The notes: a model not told the origin generated them from the letters alone. Shown: positions 9,121 to 18,376, numbered from the stretch's first letter. The stretch: DNA of 64,000 bases from Acetobacterium wieringae (GCF_001766835.1 NZ_LKEU01000014.1:62001-126000); one strand, 5' to 3'. A program made the numbers and translations.

Positions 9121-9852
9121 ATGCAATACCAACCCCGAACCTATCGAAAGATGATGAAAGCCGAGGATCTGGATTATTTCCAGGTCCTCGAATTTGAATC
9201 CGACCTTTTTATTGGTGTCGATCATGGCCGGAGTAGCCCGGAACTGATTGGGGCGGTACAGACTGAAGTACAGACCCTTCGCCAGACTATTTTTAACTAC
9301 CATCGTAGCAATCCGGATTTTATTAAATCATTGTTGCCATTGCCGCTAAATTCTGCTGCCGCCCCGATTGTAGCCGATATGCTTCTAGCCGGAAAAATAG
9401 CCGGGGTAGGACCGATGGCAGCGGTAGCCGGTGCGGTCTCAAAATATATCGGAAAGATGCTCGAATCTCACACAACCGAGATGGTGGTGGAAAACGGCGG
9501 CGATCTTTTGATCCGGACCAAAAAAGTGCGACGGGTGGCGCTTCATACCACCAATTCCCAATTTGTCGATCTGGGTATCGCAATCAAACCCCGGGAAAAG
9601 GCCCTGGGGGTCTGTACCTCCTCTGGCGTGATGGGGCACTCCCTGAGCTTTGGCAAGGCCGATGCTGTCACTGTGATCAGCGAAGACATCCCACTGGCGG
9701 ATGCAGTGGCAACCGCCCTGGGAAATCGCATCAAAAAACCGGAAGATGTGGAAAAAGGACTGGACTGGGTAAGAAATATAAAAGGAATCCTCGGCACCCT
9801 GATTATCATTGATGATCAATTGGGGGCCTGGGGTGAAATTGAACTATGCTAA
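9121..9852 (+). CDS. UPF0280 family protein (COG2122, ApbE-like fold)
   Basis: 243 residues, separated from the ferredoxin gene by 2 nt. It begins QYQPRTYRKMM and continues with the domain typical of UPF0280: NSAAAPIVADMLLAG, VGPMAAVAGAVSKYIG and a Gly-rich MVVENGGDLLIR segment, then CTSSGVMGHSLSFGKADAV, which resembles ApbE flavin-transferase active regions. In archaea COG2122 is genetically linked to COG1900-dependent sulfide assimilation into homocysteine. The operon context repeats that link. A biochemical activity is not established from sequence; flavin transfer is only a structural suggestion. Confidence 0.85.
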   Translation: MQYQPRTYRKMMKAEDLDYFQVLEFESDLFIGVDHGRSSPELIGAVQTEVQTLRQTIFNYHRSNPDFIKSLLPLPLNSAAAPIVADMLLAGKIAGVGPMAAVAGAVSKYIGKMLESHTTEMVVENGGDLLIRTKKVRRVALHTTNSQFVDLGIAIKPREKALGVCTSSGVMGHSLSFGKADAVTVISEDIPLADAVATALGNRIKKPEDVEKGLDWVRNIKGILGTLIIIDDQLGAWGEIELC

Positions 9853-9885
9853 TACATGCAACCTGTCTAAAGGAAAGGAGAACCA

Positions 9886-12252
9886 GTGAAACTAGGAGAA
9901 ATACTAAAAAGTAAGCGGCTGTATCTCGATGGCGCCATGGGGAGCCTGCTGCAGAATAAATTGGCGGCTATTGGCCCGGTTCCCGAAGTGCTCAACCTGA
10001 CCCATCCGGAGCTGATTAAAGAAATTCATCAACTATACATCGATGCCGGGGCCAATATTATTCTTTCCAATACCTTTGGGGTTAACGGCTATAAGCTTAA
10101 GGGTTGCAATTATACCGTTACACAATTGGTGACGGCTGGGGTACACAATGCAAAGGCCTTGAATCCCGACTATGTGGCCCTGGATGTCGGACCATTGGGA
10201 ACCCTGATCGGGGCTCTCGGGGAGATGCCATTTGATCAGGCTGTTGACTATTTCAAAGAGGTTATTACCGCCGGTGATCAGGCTGGTGCCGATCTGATTG
10301 TCATTGAAACCATCACTGATATCTGCGAGGCCCGGGCAGCTCTGATTGCTGCCAAAGCCGTATCGGAGCTGCCGGTGATTGTATCGATGACCTATGAGGA
10401 GAATGCCCGGACGCTTACTGGCAGCGATGCGTTGACGGTTGTCAACATTCTGGAGGCTCTTGGTGCAGATGCCATTGGGATTAATTGTTCCACTGGACCG
10501 GATGCGATGCTGCCGATTATCGCCGATCTGGTTCGCTATGCCTCGGTGCCGATTATGGTGGAACCCAACGCTGGTTTGCCACATATGAAAGAGGGCAAAA
10601 CCGTCTATGACATCACCATCGATCAGTTTACGCAATATATGGTGCAAATTGCCGAGATGGGAGCCTTAATTCTCGGTGGTTGCTGCGGCACCACCCCGGC
10701 CTATATCGAAAAAATGAAGCAGGCTACTGTGGATCTACCGCTTTTTCCGGTCACCGCAAAAGGCTTTACTGCTGTTTCTTCCAGTACCAAAACGATAATC
10801 CTGGGCGACGACATTCATATCATCGGCGAATGTATCAACCCGACGACCAATCCGGTACTGAAGGCCTCCCTACGTGCGGGTGAACTGTCCGTGGTGACCC
10901 AGCTGGCGGTTGATCAGAAAAAAGACGGCGCTGATATTCTCGACATTAACCTGGGACTACCGGATATTGATGAAGAAGCGATGATGCAGGAAGCCGTCGA
11001 CACAGTTAGTAAACTGGTGGATTGTCCGCTACAGATTGATTCCTCCAATCCGGAAGTCATCGAAGCTGTCCTGCGGAGCTATCCCGGTAAAGCAATTATT
11101 AATTCGGTTAATGGCAAACAGTCGTCAATGGCAGCGATTTTTCCGATCGCTAAAAAATACGGAGCCTTGGTGCTGGGTCTGACTATGGATGAGAGTGGTA
11201 TCCCCAGTCTGGCGGGTGATCGCTTTGCCATTGCCGAAAAAATCATCACAACGGCAAAATCTTATGGGATTCCTGAAAAGAATATTCTGATTGATGCCCT
11301 GGTGTTAACCGCCTCGGCCCAACAGGCAGAAGTCCGGGAAACCATCAAAACCCTGGAAAAACTCCGGGCTCAGCTGGGTGTACCAACGGTATTGGGGGTT
11401 TCCAATATTTCTTTTGGACTCCCTAACCGCGAACTTCTAAACCGAACCTTTTTAGCGATGGCTCTGGAAGCGGGACTGACCACCCCGATTATGAATCCCG
11501 GTGATCAGGAAATGATGGACACCATCAAAGCCTTCCGGGCCCTCTGGGGTTTTGATGGCCAGTGCATTGCCTATGCCAACGCCTACAAAGACAAAAGCGC
11601 CGCTGTAACCAAAGCAGAAACCGGGCGGGCGACTCTGGGACTAAAAGCGATCATTGAAGAAGGTCTGACGGATCAGGCGGCTGCAGCCACGGCCATTCTT
11701 TTAAAAACCAGAGAACCGCTGGATATTGTCAATAATGAGATCGTCCCGGCCCTTGATGCAGTGGGGGATGCCTTTGAAACCGGCGAATGCTTCCTGCCCC
11801 ATCTGATTTTTGCGGCCGAAACCGCCCAACAGGCCTTTGAGGTCATCAAAGAAACGATGACCCAAGCCGGTCAGACTCAGGTAGCCAAGGGAAAAATTGT
11901 GTTGGCCACAGTCGAAGGCGATGTTCACGACATTGGCAAGAATATCCTCAAGGTGATTCTGGAGAATTACGGCTACGAGATTGTCGATCTCGGTAAGGAT
12001 GTCAAGGCTGATATCATTATTCAGACAATCAAGGCCGAAGGGATTAAACTGGTCGGGCTCAGTGCCCTGATGACAACCACGGTTAAAAATATAGAAAAAA
12101 TCATCACAGAAATCAAAGTCAGTTGCCCGGGAACCATCATTATGGTTGGCGGAGCGGTACTAAACCCTGAATATGCCCAGACCATCGGTGCCGACTTCTA
12201 CGGCAAAGATGCCCGGGAAGGTGCTGGCATTGCCAAAACCGTATTTGCGTAA
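9886..12252 (+). CDS. metH: Cobalamin-dependent methionine synthase lacking the reactivation domain
   Basis: 788 residues. Residues 1-290 form the homocysteine S-methyltransferase domain with the zinc ligands (INCSTG and LGGCCGTTP). Residues about 300-560 form the pterin-binding barrel (GECINPTTNP, IDSSNPEV, GVSNISFGLPNR). Residues about 590-788 hold the helical cap and B12 domain with DVHDIGKN; His681 is the lower cobalt ligand. The C-terminal AdoMet-binding activation domain of E. coli MetH is absent, as in many anaerobes, so reductive reactivation needs another protein. It transfers methyl from methyl-THF to homocysteine and thus completes the pathway begun by the three upstream genes. The start follows aaaggagaacc. 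Confidence 0.92.
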   Translation: MKLGEILKSKRLYLDGAMGSLLQNKLAAIGPVPEVLNLTHPELIKEIHQLYIDAGANIILSNTFGVNGYKLKGCNYTVTQLVTAGVHNAKALNPDYVALDVGPLGTLIGALGEMPFDQAVDYFKEVITAGDQAGADLIVIETITDICEARAALIAAKAVSELPVIVSMTYEENARTLTGSDALTVVNILEALGADAIGINCSTGPDAMLPIIADLVRYASVPIMVEPNAGLPHMKEGKTVYDITIDQFTQYMVQIAEMGALILGGCCGTTPAYIEKMKQATVDLPLFPVTAKGFTAVSSSTKTIILGDDIHIIGECINPTTNPVLKASLRAGELSVVTQLAVDQKKDGADILDINLGLPDIDEEAMMQEAVDTVSKLVDCPLQIDSSNPEVIEAVLRSYPGKAIINSVNGKQSSMAAIFPIAKKYGALVLGLTMDESGIPSLAGDRFAIAEKIITTAKSYGIPEKNILIDALVLTASAQQAEVRETIKTLEKLRAQLGVPTVLGVSNISFGLPNRELLNRTFLAMALEAGLTTPIMNPGDQEMMDTIKAFRALWGFDGQCIAYANAYKDKSAAVTKAETGRATLGLKAIIEEGLTDQAAAATAILLKTREPLDIVNNEIVPALDAVGDAFETGECFLPHLIFAAETAQQAFEVIKETMTQAGQTQVAKGKIVLATVEGDVHDIGKNILKVILENYGYEIVDLGKDVKADIIIQTIKAEGIKLVGLSALMTTTVKNIEKIITEIKVSCPGTIIMVGGAVLNPEYAQTIGADFYGKDAREGAGIAKTVFA

Positions 12253-12256
12253 CAGC

Positions 12257-12286
12257 AAAAAAAGACAGCTTATGGCTGTCTTTTTT
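12257..12286. terminator. Bidirectional terminator between metH and ade
   Basis: AAAAAAGACAGC, loop TTAT, GGCTGTCTTTTTT. It has A/T tails on both sides and lies between convergent genes. Confidence 0.9.
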
Positions 12287-12288
12287 GG

Positions 12289-14004
12289 TCAGTCGTTAAT
12301 CAATTGGAAGGTTTCTACATCAAAAAGTCCCAGATCGGTCAGGCGCAGGGCGGGGATTACTGGCAGGGCCATAAAAGAAAGGGTGATAAACGGATCAACC
12401 CCGGAAGCGACGCCTAATTGATGGGCGCTGGCAATGAGTGCGGACACCTTTTTCTGAACCAGGTCTCCGGGCTCAAGACTGATCAGACCAGCCAGAGTCA
12501 GCGGCACCGAACCAATGATGCGGTGATTGCCTGCTACCACATAACCGCCACCAATTTCTGCAAGGTGCTTAACTGCCAGCAAAATATTCGCATCATTATC
12601 GCCAACGACAATCATATTGTGAGAATCATGGGCGACAGTGGTGGCAATGGCCCCATTGCGGATGCCAAAGCCCTTAATGGCAGCAACACCGACGTTGCCG
12701 GAGTGGCCATGCCGTTCAATGACACACAGCTTATCATAGTTTTCGTCGGGACAAAAGGTGCCATCAATTCCTGGCAGGGTTTCAATCAGATGGTGGGTTT
12801 CAATCTGATCCTTGATAATCTCGATTACATGATTTTTTTGACCAAGGGGGAGTCGCAGTTTTTCTGGCGTGAGGGTGTGGATATGAACCGAATCGAGCAG
12901 CTTAGGATCAATCGGGTGCTGGGGCGGATGGGCCCAGGTAGCATCATCCACCAGCCGACCATCCCGATAAACCTGATTCACCTGCATGGTGCCCAGATCC
13001 GATAGGATCACCAGATCGGCCTGGTATCCCGGGGCAATGGCGCCGAGTTTTCTGAGGCCATAGGCTTGGGCGGTGTTAATGGTGGCCATCTTGATTGCCT
13101 TGATCGGGCAGAGGCCTAAATCGATGGCTTGTTTAATATTAAAGCGGATATGACCCTCCCGATGAATATCTTCTAAATGCTTGTCATCGGTACAGAAAAG
13201 AAATCGATCCATCGGACAGTCACTTTCCAATAAGCCACTGATGATGGCATGAAGGTTTTTGGCGGCAGAACCTTCCCGAACCAGAATATAAAAGCCCGCC
13301 CGCAATTTTTCAAGGGCTTCGGACCAACTGGTGGATTCGTGCTCACTGTGGATTCCGGCGCTGGCATAAGCCTGCAGGGCTTTACCGGAGAGCCCCGGGG
13401 CGTGGCCATCAGCCAATGCGTTGCGGCACAGGGTCAGTTTGTCAAGAATCACCGGATCTCCAGTCAGCACAGCGGGATAACACATGACTTCCCCCAACCC
13501 CAGAATCCGGGGATGATTAAGATAAGCTTGCATATCGGCGGCTAAAAAGGGTCCTGCGCCATTGGTTTCAAAGGGGGTAGCGGGTACTGATGAGGGCAGC
13601 ATCACAAAAACATTTAAAGGAATCTGTTCGGTGGCAGCTAGTAAGTAATCCAGTCCGGATTTTCCAGCTACATTTACCAGTTCATGGGGATCGGCGATGA
13701 TCGTGGTGGTGCCAGTAGGAACAATCGCCCGGGCCAGCTCGAAAGGTGTAACCATGGTGGATTCAATATGCATATGGGCGTCAATAAAGCCAGGGACAAT
13801 ATATTTGCCATCCAGATCCACTTCTTCAAGACCCTGATACGTTCCAATGCCCACAATGGTGCCATCGTTAACGGCCAGATCGCCAACACAGATTTCTTCA
13901 GAAAATACGTTGAGAATCTTAGCGTTTTTGAAAACCAGTTCGGCTTTTTCAAAGCCATTGGCGACAGCAATGTTTTTTTTGAGACATTCGTTATATTTTT
14001 TCAT
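12289..14004 (-). CDS. ade: Adenine deaminase
   Basis: 571 residues, normal length for the amidohydrolase-type adenine deaminase. The metal-binding motif appears as PGFIDAHMHIESTMV, followed by DPHELVNVAG, and the late segment AHDSHNMIVVGDND is typical of Ade. The enzyme converts adenine to hypoxanthine and ammonia, in purine salvage or catabolism. The start ATG is preceded by ggatgg. It stands alone, convergent to metH and divergent from the rubredoxin-flavoprotein gene. No purine riboswitch fold was recognised in the 200-bp upstream region. Confidence 0.95.
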   Translation of the reverse strand: MKKYNECLKKNIAVANGFEKAELVFKNAKILNVFSEEICVGDLAVNDGTIVGIGTYQGLEEVDLDGKYIVPGFIDAHMHIESTMVTPFELARAIVPTGTTTIIADPHELVNVAGKSGLDYLLAATEQIPLNVFVMLPSSVPATPFETNGAGPFLAADMQAYLNHPRILGLGEVMCYPAVLTGDPVILDKLTLCRNALADGHAPGLSGKALQAYASAGIHSEHESTSWSEALEKLRAGFYILVREGSAAKNLHAIISGLLESDCPMDRFLFCTDDKHLEDIHREGHIRFNIKQAIDLGLCPIKAIKMATINTAQAYGLRKLGAIAPGYQADLVILSDLGTMQVNQVYRDGRLVDDATWAHPPQHPIDPKLLDSVHIHTLTPEKLRLPLGQKNHVIEIIKDQIETHHLIETLPGIDGTFCPDENYDKLCVIERHGHSGNVGVAAIKGFGIRNGAIATTVAHDSHNMIVVGDNDANILLAVKHLAEIGGGYVVAGNHRIIGSVPLTLAGLISLEPGDLVQKKVSALIASAHQLGVASGVDPFITLSFMALPVIPALRLTDLGLFDVETFQLIND

Positions 14005-14221
14005 GTTCCATCCTATCTTGGTTCGTGATTTATTTGCGGCAAAGAATAATGCTAAGCTCTTATATGCCCTTTTTTTACAAAAAAATGCAATAGTGATATG
14101 AATCTAATCAAAAAAGGTTTATAATGAGAAGCAGAACATCAATTTTTTCCTGTACTTCAAGATACTTTTAAATTATAATTATTATAAAGTAGAGAGTAAT
14201 TCTAAGAAAGTGGTGAACAAA

Positions 14222-14959
14222 ATGAAAAAATGGCGCTGCACAGTATGTAATTATGTACATGAAGGTGATACTCCGCCCGACAAATGCCCGATCTGCGGGG
14301 TGGGACCGGATAAGTTTGTGTTAATTGAAGAAACGGAAGCTGTTGCCCCTGTTAAAGAGAAAAAATGGCGTTGTACCGTTTGTAATTATATCCATGTGGG
14401 TGATACTCCCCCTGACGTTTGCCCGGTCTGCGGCGTGGGACCAGAAAAATTTGTGCTGGTTGAAGAAGTCGAGGATGGTTTAACGGATAAAGAAAGAGAA
14501 GCCTTACAGACCTTACTATTCAATGTCAGCTACGGTTTATATATTATTTCATCAGTCAGGGATGAAAAACTCAATGGGATGGTCTCTAATACCTTCATTC
14601 AGGTTACCAGCACGCCCTTAAAAGCCAGTGTCTGCCTGGGAAAAGGAACCTTGACCTCAGAATATGTCCGGGAATCCGGCGTCTTTGGGGTTTCCATTCT
14701 GGGTAAAGACAATCATGATCTGATCAAACATTTCGGTTACCAGAGTGGAAGAGATGTCGATAAATTTAAAGATCTCAGCTATATTACCGGCAAAACAGGC
14801 TGTCCCGGCTTGTTGGAAACGCTCTGTTTTGTAGAATGTGAAGTGGAGCAGACAATTGATCTGGGTACCCACTATATGTTTATCGGCAAGGTTGTCGATG
14901 GCGATGGATTCAGCAAAGATGAACCGATGACCTACGCTTATTATCACGCAACCCGATAG
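14222..14959 (+). CDS. Tandem-rubredoxin flavin reductase (high-molecular-weight rubredoxin type)
   Basis: 245 residues. Two rubredoxin-like domains come first: CTVC...CPIC with Cys6, 9, 22, 25, and a near copy with Cys51, 54, 67, 70. A flavin reductase-like FMN-binding domain follows from about residue 85 (NVSYGLYIISS, NGMVSNTFIQVTSTP, YITGKTGCPGLLETLCFVECEV). High-molecular-weight rubredoxins of acetogens carry NADH electrons to flavodiiron proteins that remove O2 or NO; those usually have the flavin domain first and one rubredoxin last. Here the order is reversed and the rubredoxin duplicated. ATG 14222 is chosen over GTG 14210 because it starts the MKKWRC module, as in the internal copy. 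Monocistronic with its own terminator. Confidence 0.85.
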   Translation: MKKWRCTVCNYVHEGDTPPDKCPICGVGPDKFVLIEETEAVAPVKEKKWRCTVCNYIHVGDTPPDVCPVCGVGPEKFVLVEEVEDGLTDKEREALQTLLFNVSYGLYIISSVRDEKLNGMVSNTFIQVTSTPLKASVCLGKGTLTSEYVRESGVFGVSILGKDNHDLIKHFGYQSGRDVDKFKDLSYITGKTGCPGLLETLCFVECEVEQTIDLGTHYMFIGKVVDGDGFSKDEPMTYAYYHATR

Positions 14960-14975
14960 AAAAAAACATGAGAGA

Positions 14976-15010
14976 AAACCATGCGAGAAAAAGTCGCATG
15001 GTTTTTTTTA
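14976..15010 (+). terminator. Terminator after the rubredoxin-flavoprotein gene
   Basis: AACCATGCGA and TCGCATGGTT pair around GAAAAAG and are followed by a run of T. Confidence 0.9.
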
Positions 15011-15085
15011 TTTGCTCAAAAGATCGTATAGGCGTGGTTTAATGATAGCGGTCGTAAAGCGTTAGCAAAATATCAGGTGGAGATA

Positions 15086-15114
15086 TTGACAAAAATGGCG
15101 CTGGATGATATATT
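15086..15114 (+). promoter_or_regulatory. Promoter of the TetR-esterase operon
   Basis: TTGACA (15086-15091), 17-bp spacer, TATATT (15109-15114). The -10 hexamer lies inside the left arm of the large palindrome, so bound repressor would block RNA polymerase. Confidence 0.75.
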
Positions 15115-15151
15115 GAATATATATTCAATATATATTCAATATATCATCCAG
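15101..15151. promoter_or_regulatory. Perfect 51-bp palindromic operator
   Basis: Left arm 15101-15125 is the exact reverse complement of right arm 15127-15151, with a single central C at 15126. The arms begin ctggatgatatattgaa and contain repeated ATATTCAATATAT units. It lies over the -10 and probable start point of the tetR gene and ends at its AGGAGG site, so autoregulation by the TetR protein is the natural reading. Transcription should start near the centre, so the hairpin would not form in the mRNA. Confidence 0.8.
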
Positions 15152-15159
15152 GAGGAAGC

Positions 15160-15786
15160 ATGGCTCGATCAAAGGAACAAAATGAAAGAATGCGGGAAAC
15201 CCGTAAAGAAAAAATTCGAACAGCTGCGTTGTCACAATTTGTTAAACAGGGGTTATTTGCCACCCGGATCCAGGACATTGCAGTTGAAGCAGGTATTGCC
15301 CAAGGGTTGTTATATCATTACTATGGATCAAAAGAAGAAATTTTTGTAGATCTAATCAATGATGCACTGGATAAAACAATTGAAGCATCCTATTCGGTCC
15401 GTGATATGGAGGCCGACCCCGGTGAAAAAATCCGCTTTGCTTTGGAGAGACTGGTTGAGATTATTGAAAATAGCCAGACATTTTTAGATACTTGTCGGTT
15501 GATTACCCAAGCCACCAATTCAACCGCAATCCCTCAGGCTGCCCAGGATCTGATTCAGGAAAAACGGAACATCCCATATCAGGTCATCGAAAAAATTATG
15601 GCGGCGGGACAAAAAGAAGGAACGATTATAGCGGGAGATCCTAAAATGCTGGCTATTTTTTTCTGGACGAGTATTAATGGCCTGGCAATATATTATTCTA
15701 CCAATAATAATCGTGAGGTAAAACTGGATTATCGGGTGATCGCATCGATGTTTTTAGTTAAAACTGAAAGAGAAAGTGAGGAATAA
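15160..15786 (+). CDS. TetR/AcrR family transcriptional regulator
   Basis: 208 residues. The N-terminal helix-turn-helix is clear: AALSQFVKQGLFATRIQDIAVEAGIAQGLLYHYYGSKEEIF in order across residues 20-65 is the standard TetR pattern. The rest is a helical ligand-binding domain. It starts at ATG 15160 behind aggagg. It overlaps or nearly touches the following esterase gene, so the two form an operon, and the 51-bp palindrome at its promoter is the likely operator. The inducer may be a substrate of the esterase or a xenobiotic ester; this cannot be read from sequence. Confidence 0.92.
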   Translation: MARSKEQNERMRETRKEKIRTAALSQFVKQGLFATRIQDIAVEAGIAQGLLYHYYGSKEEIFVDLINDALDKTIEASYSVRDMEADPGEKIRFALERLVEIIENSQTFLDTCRLITQATNSTAIPQAAQDLIQEKRNIPYQVIEKIMAAGQKEGTIIAGDPKMLAIFFWTSINGLAIYYSTNNNREVKLDYRVIASMFLVKTERESEE

Positions 15787-15793
15787 AGTTAGA

Positions 15794-16717
15794 ATGACTA
15801 CAAAAGCAAAAATGATGCACTATACACTGAAATATCGTCATCTCCTTAAAGGGAAATTACGACCGGAAGAGATTGATCACAACACTTCAATCGAAAAATT
15901 GCGTCGCGACTGTGATGAAAGTGCCACCCGTTTTTTTAAACCAATCCCGGGCATCAGTTTTATCCCCAGTGACTATCCGGGGGTTTATGCGGAATGGGTT
16001 GAGATTGAAAATGCTCCGGATGAAAAAGTGGTACTCTATTTTCATGGCGGCGGTTTTGTCATGGGTAATGCCCGGTCGCACCGAAATATTGTCGGGAATT
16101 TCGTCAAGTACTTAGGAATTAAAGCCCTGGTGTTTGACTATCGGCTGGCGCCGGAACATCCGGCACCGGCCGCTGTCAATGATGCTGCAGCGATTTACAG
16201 TTGGCTTCTTGAACAGGGGTATCAAGCAGAAAATATTGTCTTTGCTGGTGATTCGGCGGGCGGTGGGATCGCACTGGCCACCCTTTTAAAATGTAAAGAT
16301 GATAAAATCCCCTTACCGGGAACCTGTGCCGTATTTTCGCCGTGTACCGATATGACAATTTCGGGCGAGTCCCATATAACTCGGGCAAAGGCTGATCCCT
16401 GCACACCTAAAGGGGCAAATGAAACCTATCTGGGCTACTACGCTGGTAATGGTGATCCCAAACATCCCTATGCATCGCCATTATTTGGCGATTTAAGTGG
16501 TCTGCCACCAACGATTATTCAGGTTGGTGATAACGAAACCTTAAGAGATGATTCGACCCGTTTTGGCGAAAAAGCCAAAGCCGCCGGGGTTGATGTGCAA
16601 TTAAAGGTATGGAAGGGGATGTTTCATTGTTTTCCGTTATTGGCACCACTGTTTCCCGAGGCAACGGTGGCCCTGGAAGAGGTTTGTCAATTTATCAGAA
16701 AAAAACTGAACGATTGA
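15794..16717 (+). CDS. Alpha/beta hydrolase, hormone-sensitive lipase family esterase
   Basis: 307 residues. The oxyanion motif HGGGF is in VVLYFHGGGFVMG and the nucleophile motif in FAGDSAGGG. The catalytic Asp lies in the VGDNETLRDDS region and His in WKGMFHCF, giving a complete HSL-type triad. There is no signal peptide, so it should be a cytoplasmic carboxylesterase acting on short acyl esters. ATG 15794 is preferred, with gagga about 12 nt upstream; GTG 15776 would overlap the tetR gene and lacks a better site. It is co-transcribed with the TetR regulator and followed by a strong terminator. Confidence 0.88.
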   Translation: MTTKAKMMHYTLKYRHLLKGKLRPEEIDHNTSIEKLRRDCDESATRFFKPIPGISFIPSDYPGVYAEWVEIENAPDEKVVLYFHGGGFVMGNARSHRNIVGNFVKYLGIKALVFDYRLAPEHPAPAAVNDAAAIYSWLLEQGYQAENIVFAGDSAGGGIALATLLKCKDDKIPLPGTCAVFSPCTDMTISGESHITRAKADPCTPKGANETYLGYYAGNGDPKHPYASPLFGDLSGLPPTIIQVGDNETLRDDSTRFGEKAKAAGVDVQLKVWKGMFHCFPLLAPLFPEATVALEEVCQFIRKKLND

Positions 16718-16767
16718 GTTTTTCATTAAACGAACAGTACTTGATATAAGAGGGCAATTAAAGAAGT

Positions 16768-16804
16768 AAAAAGGTTTCCGCCAATTCAGGCGGAAACCTT
16801 TTTA
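16768..16804. terminator. Bidirectional terminator between esterase and sigma-54 activator genes
   Basis: AAAAAGGTTTCCGCC, loop AATTCA, GGCGGAAACCTTTTT: a perfect 15-bp stem between convergent genes. Confidence 0.93.
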
Positions 16805-18256
16805 GAATTCATCATCATAATTTTTAATCCCATGCAAGCGGATCTTATACTGCAGATTTTGGCGTGAGATACCCAAGTCACGGGCGCTTTTTGAGATGTT
16901 CTGATCATTGCCCTGCAAAACGTCGATGATCATTTGTTTCTCAATTTTATTCAGGGTATTTTTAAGATTTTTGTCATCGATACTGGCCGATAGATATTTT
17001 TCATAGATTTTTTTATCGGAAATATTCTTTCTTAAATAACCCGGCAGCAAATCAGGGGTCAGAATCGTATCCTGGTATTGGGCAATATAAATGGCATGGG
17101 TCACGGCGTGTTTTAATTCCCGGATATTTCCCGGCCAGTCATGGGAAAGTAGAATTTCCTGGGCTTCGTCAGAAACTTTGAACAGCTGCTTTCCCATGGC
17201 CGCTCCTTCAGTGGAAAGGAAGGCCGGAACCAGATCTAAAATATCTTGTTTGCGGTCTTTAAGCGGTGGCAAGTGAATCGAGAAGACCGCCAGACGATAA
17301 TATAAATCCGAACGCAAACGTTTTTCTTCAATGGCCTTGAGGGGATCCTGATTTAAGGCACTGAGCAGGCGGATATTGGCGGTTATTTCTTTGTGTCCCC
17401 CGACCTTCCGGTATTTGCCAGTTTCTAAAACCCGCAGTAGTTTGGATTGCAGACCCATGTGCATGGAGTTAATTTCATCCAGAAAAATGGTGCCACCTTC
17501 AGCGGTTTCCAAAAGCCCCACGGAATCAACCGCCCCGGTAAAGGAACCTTTGACGGTGCCAAACAAGGTACTCTCCAGCAGATTTTCCGGAATGGCACTG
17601 CAGTTGATGGCCACAAAATGTTTGTGGGCCTGGGGACTGGCATTGTGGATACTCTGGGCAAAAACTTCTTTACCGGTACCAGTGGGCCCGGCAATCAGGA
17701 TCGGGGCTGTGGTTAGCGCAGCAATTTCCGCATGGTGAATGCACTCCGCCATTGGGCCACTGCTGCCAATAATGTCTTTGAAAGTAAATTGGGTGCCATT
17801 GTTTTTTAGTTGCTGGGATTTTAAGTCGTTTTGAAGCTTATTGATGGTATTGGCCATGTGAATATAGTCCGAAATATCCCGGTAGATACAAATGGCGGCC
17901 TCGACCTTTTTTGGATCAGTTTTCGAAAAAACCGGGTAGGTGCTACTGATCACATCGGCAACTTTTCCAGAGGGGGAGGTATATTTGACATGGACATCCT
18001 GAACCTTTTTTCCGGTCTTCAAAACCAGGGATTCCATGGATTCATTTTCAAGATAATCATAAATATCAGACATGTTTTTACCAATGACGTCTTCGTGTTT
18101 CATATTCTCGATGATTTCACAGCCCTTGGAGTAGCAGATGATTTTTCCGCTGGCATTGACAACATGAATGCAGACATCTTCGATGCGTTCAACATCCTGA
18201 ATGGGGAAAGAATTTTCGCCAAAAGCCTCTAAAATGAATTCTTCTTTTACTTTCAC
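16802..18256 (-). CDS. PAS-domain sigma-54-dependent transcriptional activator
   Basis: 484 residues. A PAS domain (about 25-140, VVNASGKIICYSKGCE) is followed by an AAA+ domain with Walker A GPTGTGKE, the sigma-54 contact loop written GSFTGA rather than GAFTGA, Walker B GGTIFLDE and the R-finger region. A Fis-type helix-turn-helix (SARDLGISRQNLQYKIRLHG) ends it. It starts at GTG 18256 behind cggag. It lies next to the leftward methyltransferase operon and facing sigma-54 promoters at 22.15, 22.60 and 24.80 kb, so it is the obvious candidate regulator of that locus. The PAS ligand is unknown; a methylated amine or its product is inferred. Confidence 0.9.
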   Translation of the reverse strand: MKVKEEFILEAFGENSFPIQDVERIEDVCIHVVNASGKIICYSKGCEIIENMKHEDVIGKNMSDIYDYLENESMESLVLKTGKKVQDVHVKYTSPSGKVADVISSTYPVFSKTDPKKVEAAICIYRDISDYIHMANTINKLQNDLKSQQLKNNGTQFTFKDIIGSSGPMAECIHHAEIAALTTAPILIAGPTGTGKEVFAQSIHNASPQAHKHFVAINCSAIPENLLESTLFGTVKGSFTGAVDSVGLLETAEGGTIFLDEINSMHMGLQSKLLRVLETGKYRKVGGHKEITANIRLLSALNQDPLKAIEEKRLRSDLYYRLAVFSIHLPPLKDRKQDILDLVPAFLSTEGAAMGKQLFKVSDEAQEILLSHDWPGNIRELKHAVTHAIYIAQYQDTILTPDLLPGYLRKNISDKKIYEKYLSASIDDKNLKNTLNKIEKQMIIDVLQGNDQNISKSARDLGISRQNLQYKIRLHGIKNYDDEF

Positions 18257-18309
18257 TGGTATTCTCCGTTTCGGGTTTACTGAATAAACAGTATGATAAC
18301 ATGAAATCC

Positions 18310-18347
18310 AAAAAAATCATAGAGACAACCCCGAATGGGGGTTGTCC
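18310..18347 (-). terminator. Terminator of the leftward methyltransferase operon
   Basis: Read on the minus strand, GACAACCCC and GGGGTTGTC form a 9-bp stem with a short loop, followed by a T-rich stretch. It lies between the MttB gene end and the activator gene. Confidence 0.75.
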
Positions 18348-18376
18348 GTCTGATTGATAAGGGGATTAAACACAGA

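Noticed and set aside
14005..14221. Possible purine riboswitch upstream of ade
   Set aside because: No conserved three-way-junction sequence could be found on the minus strand.
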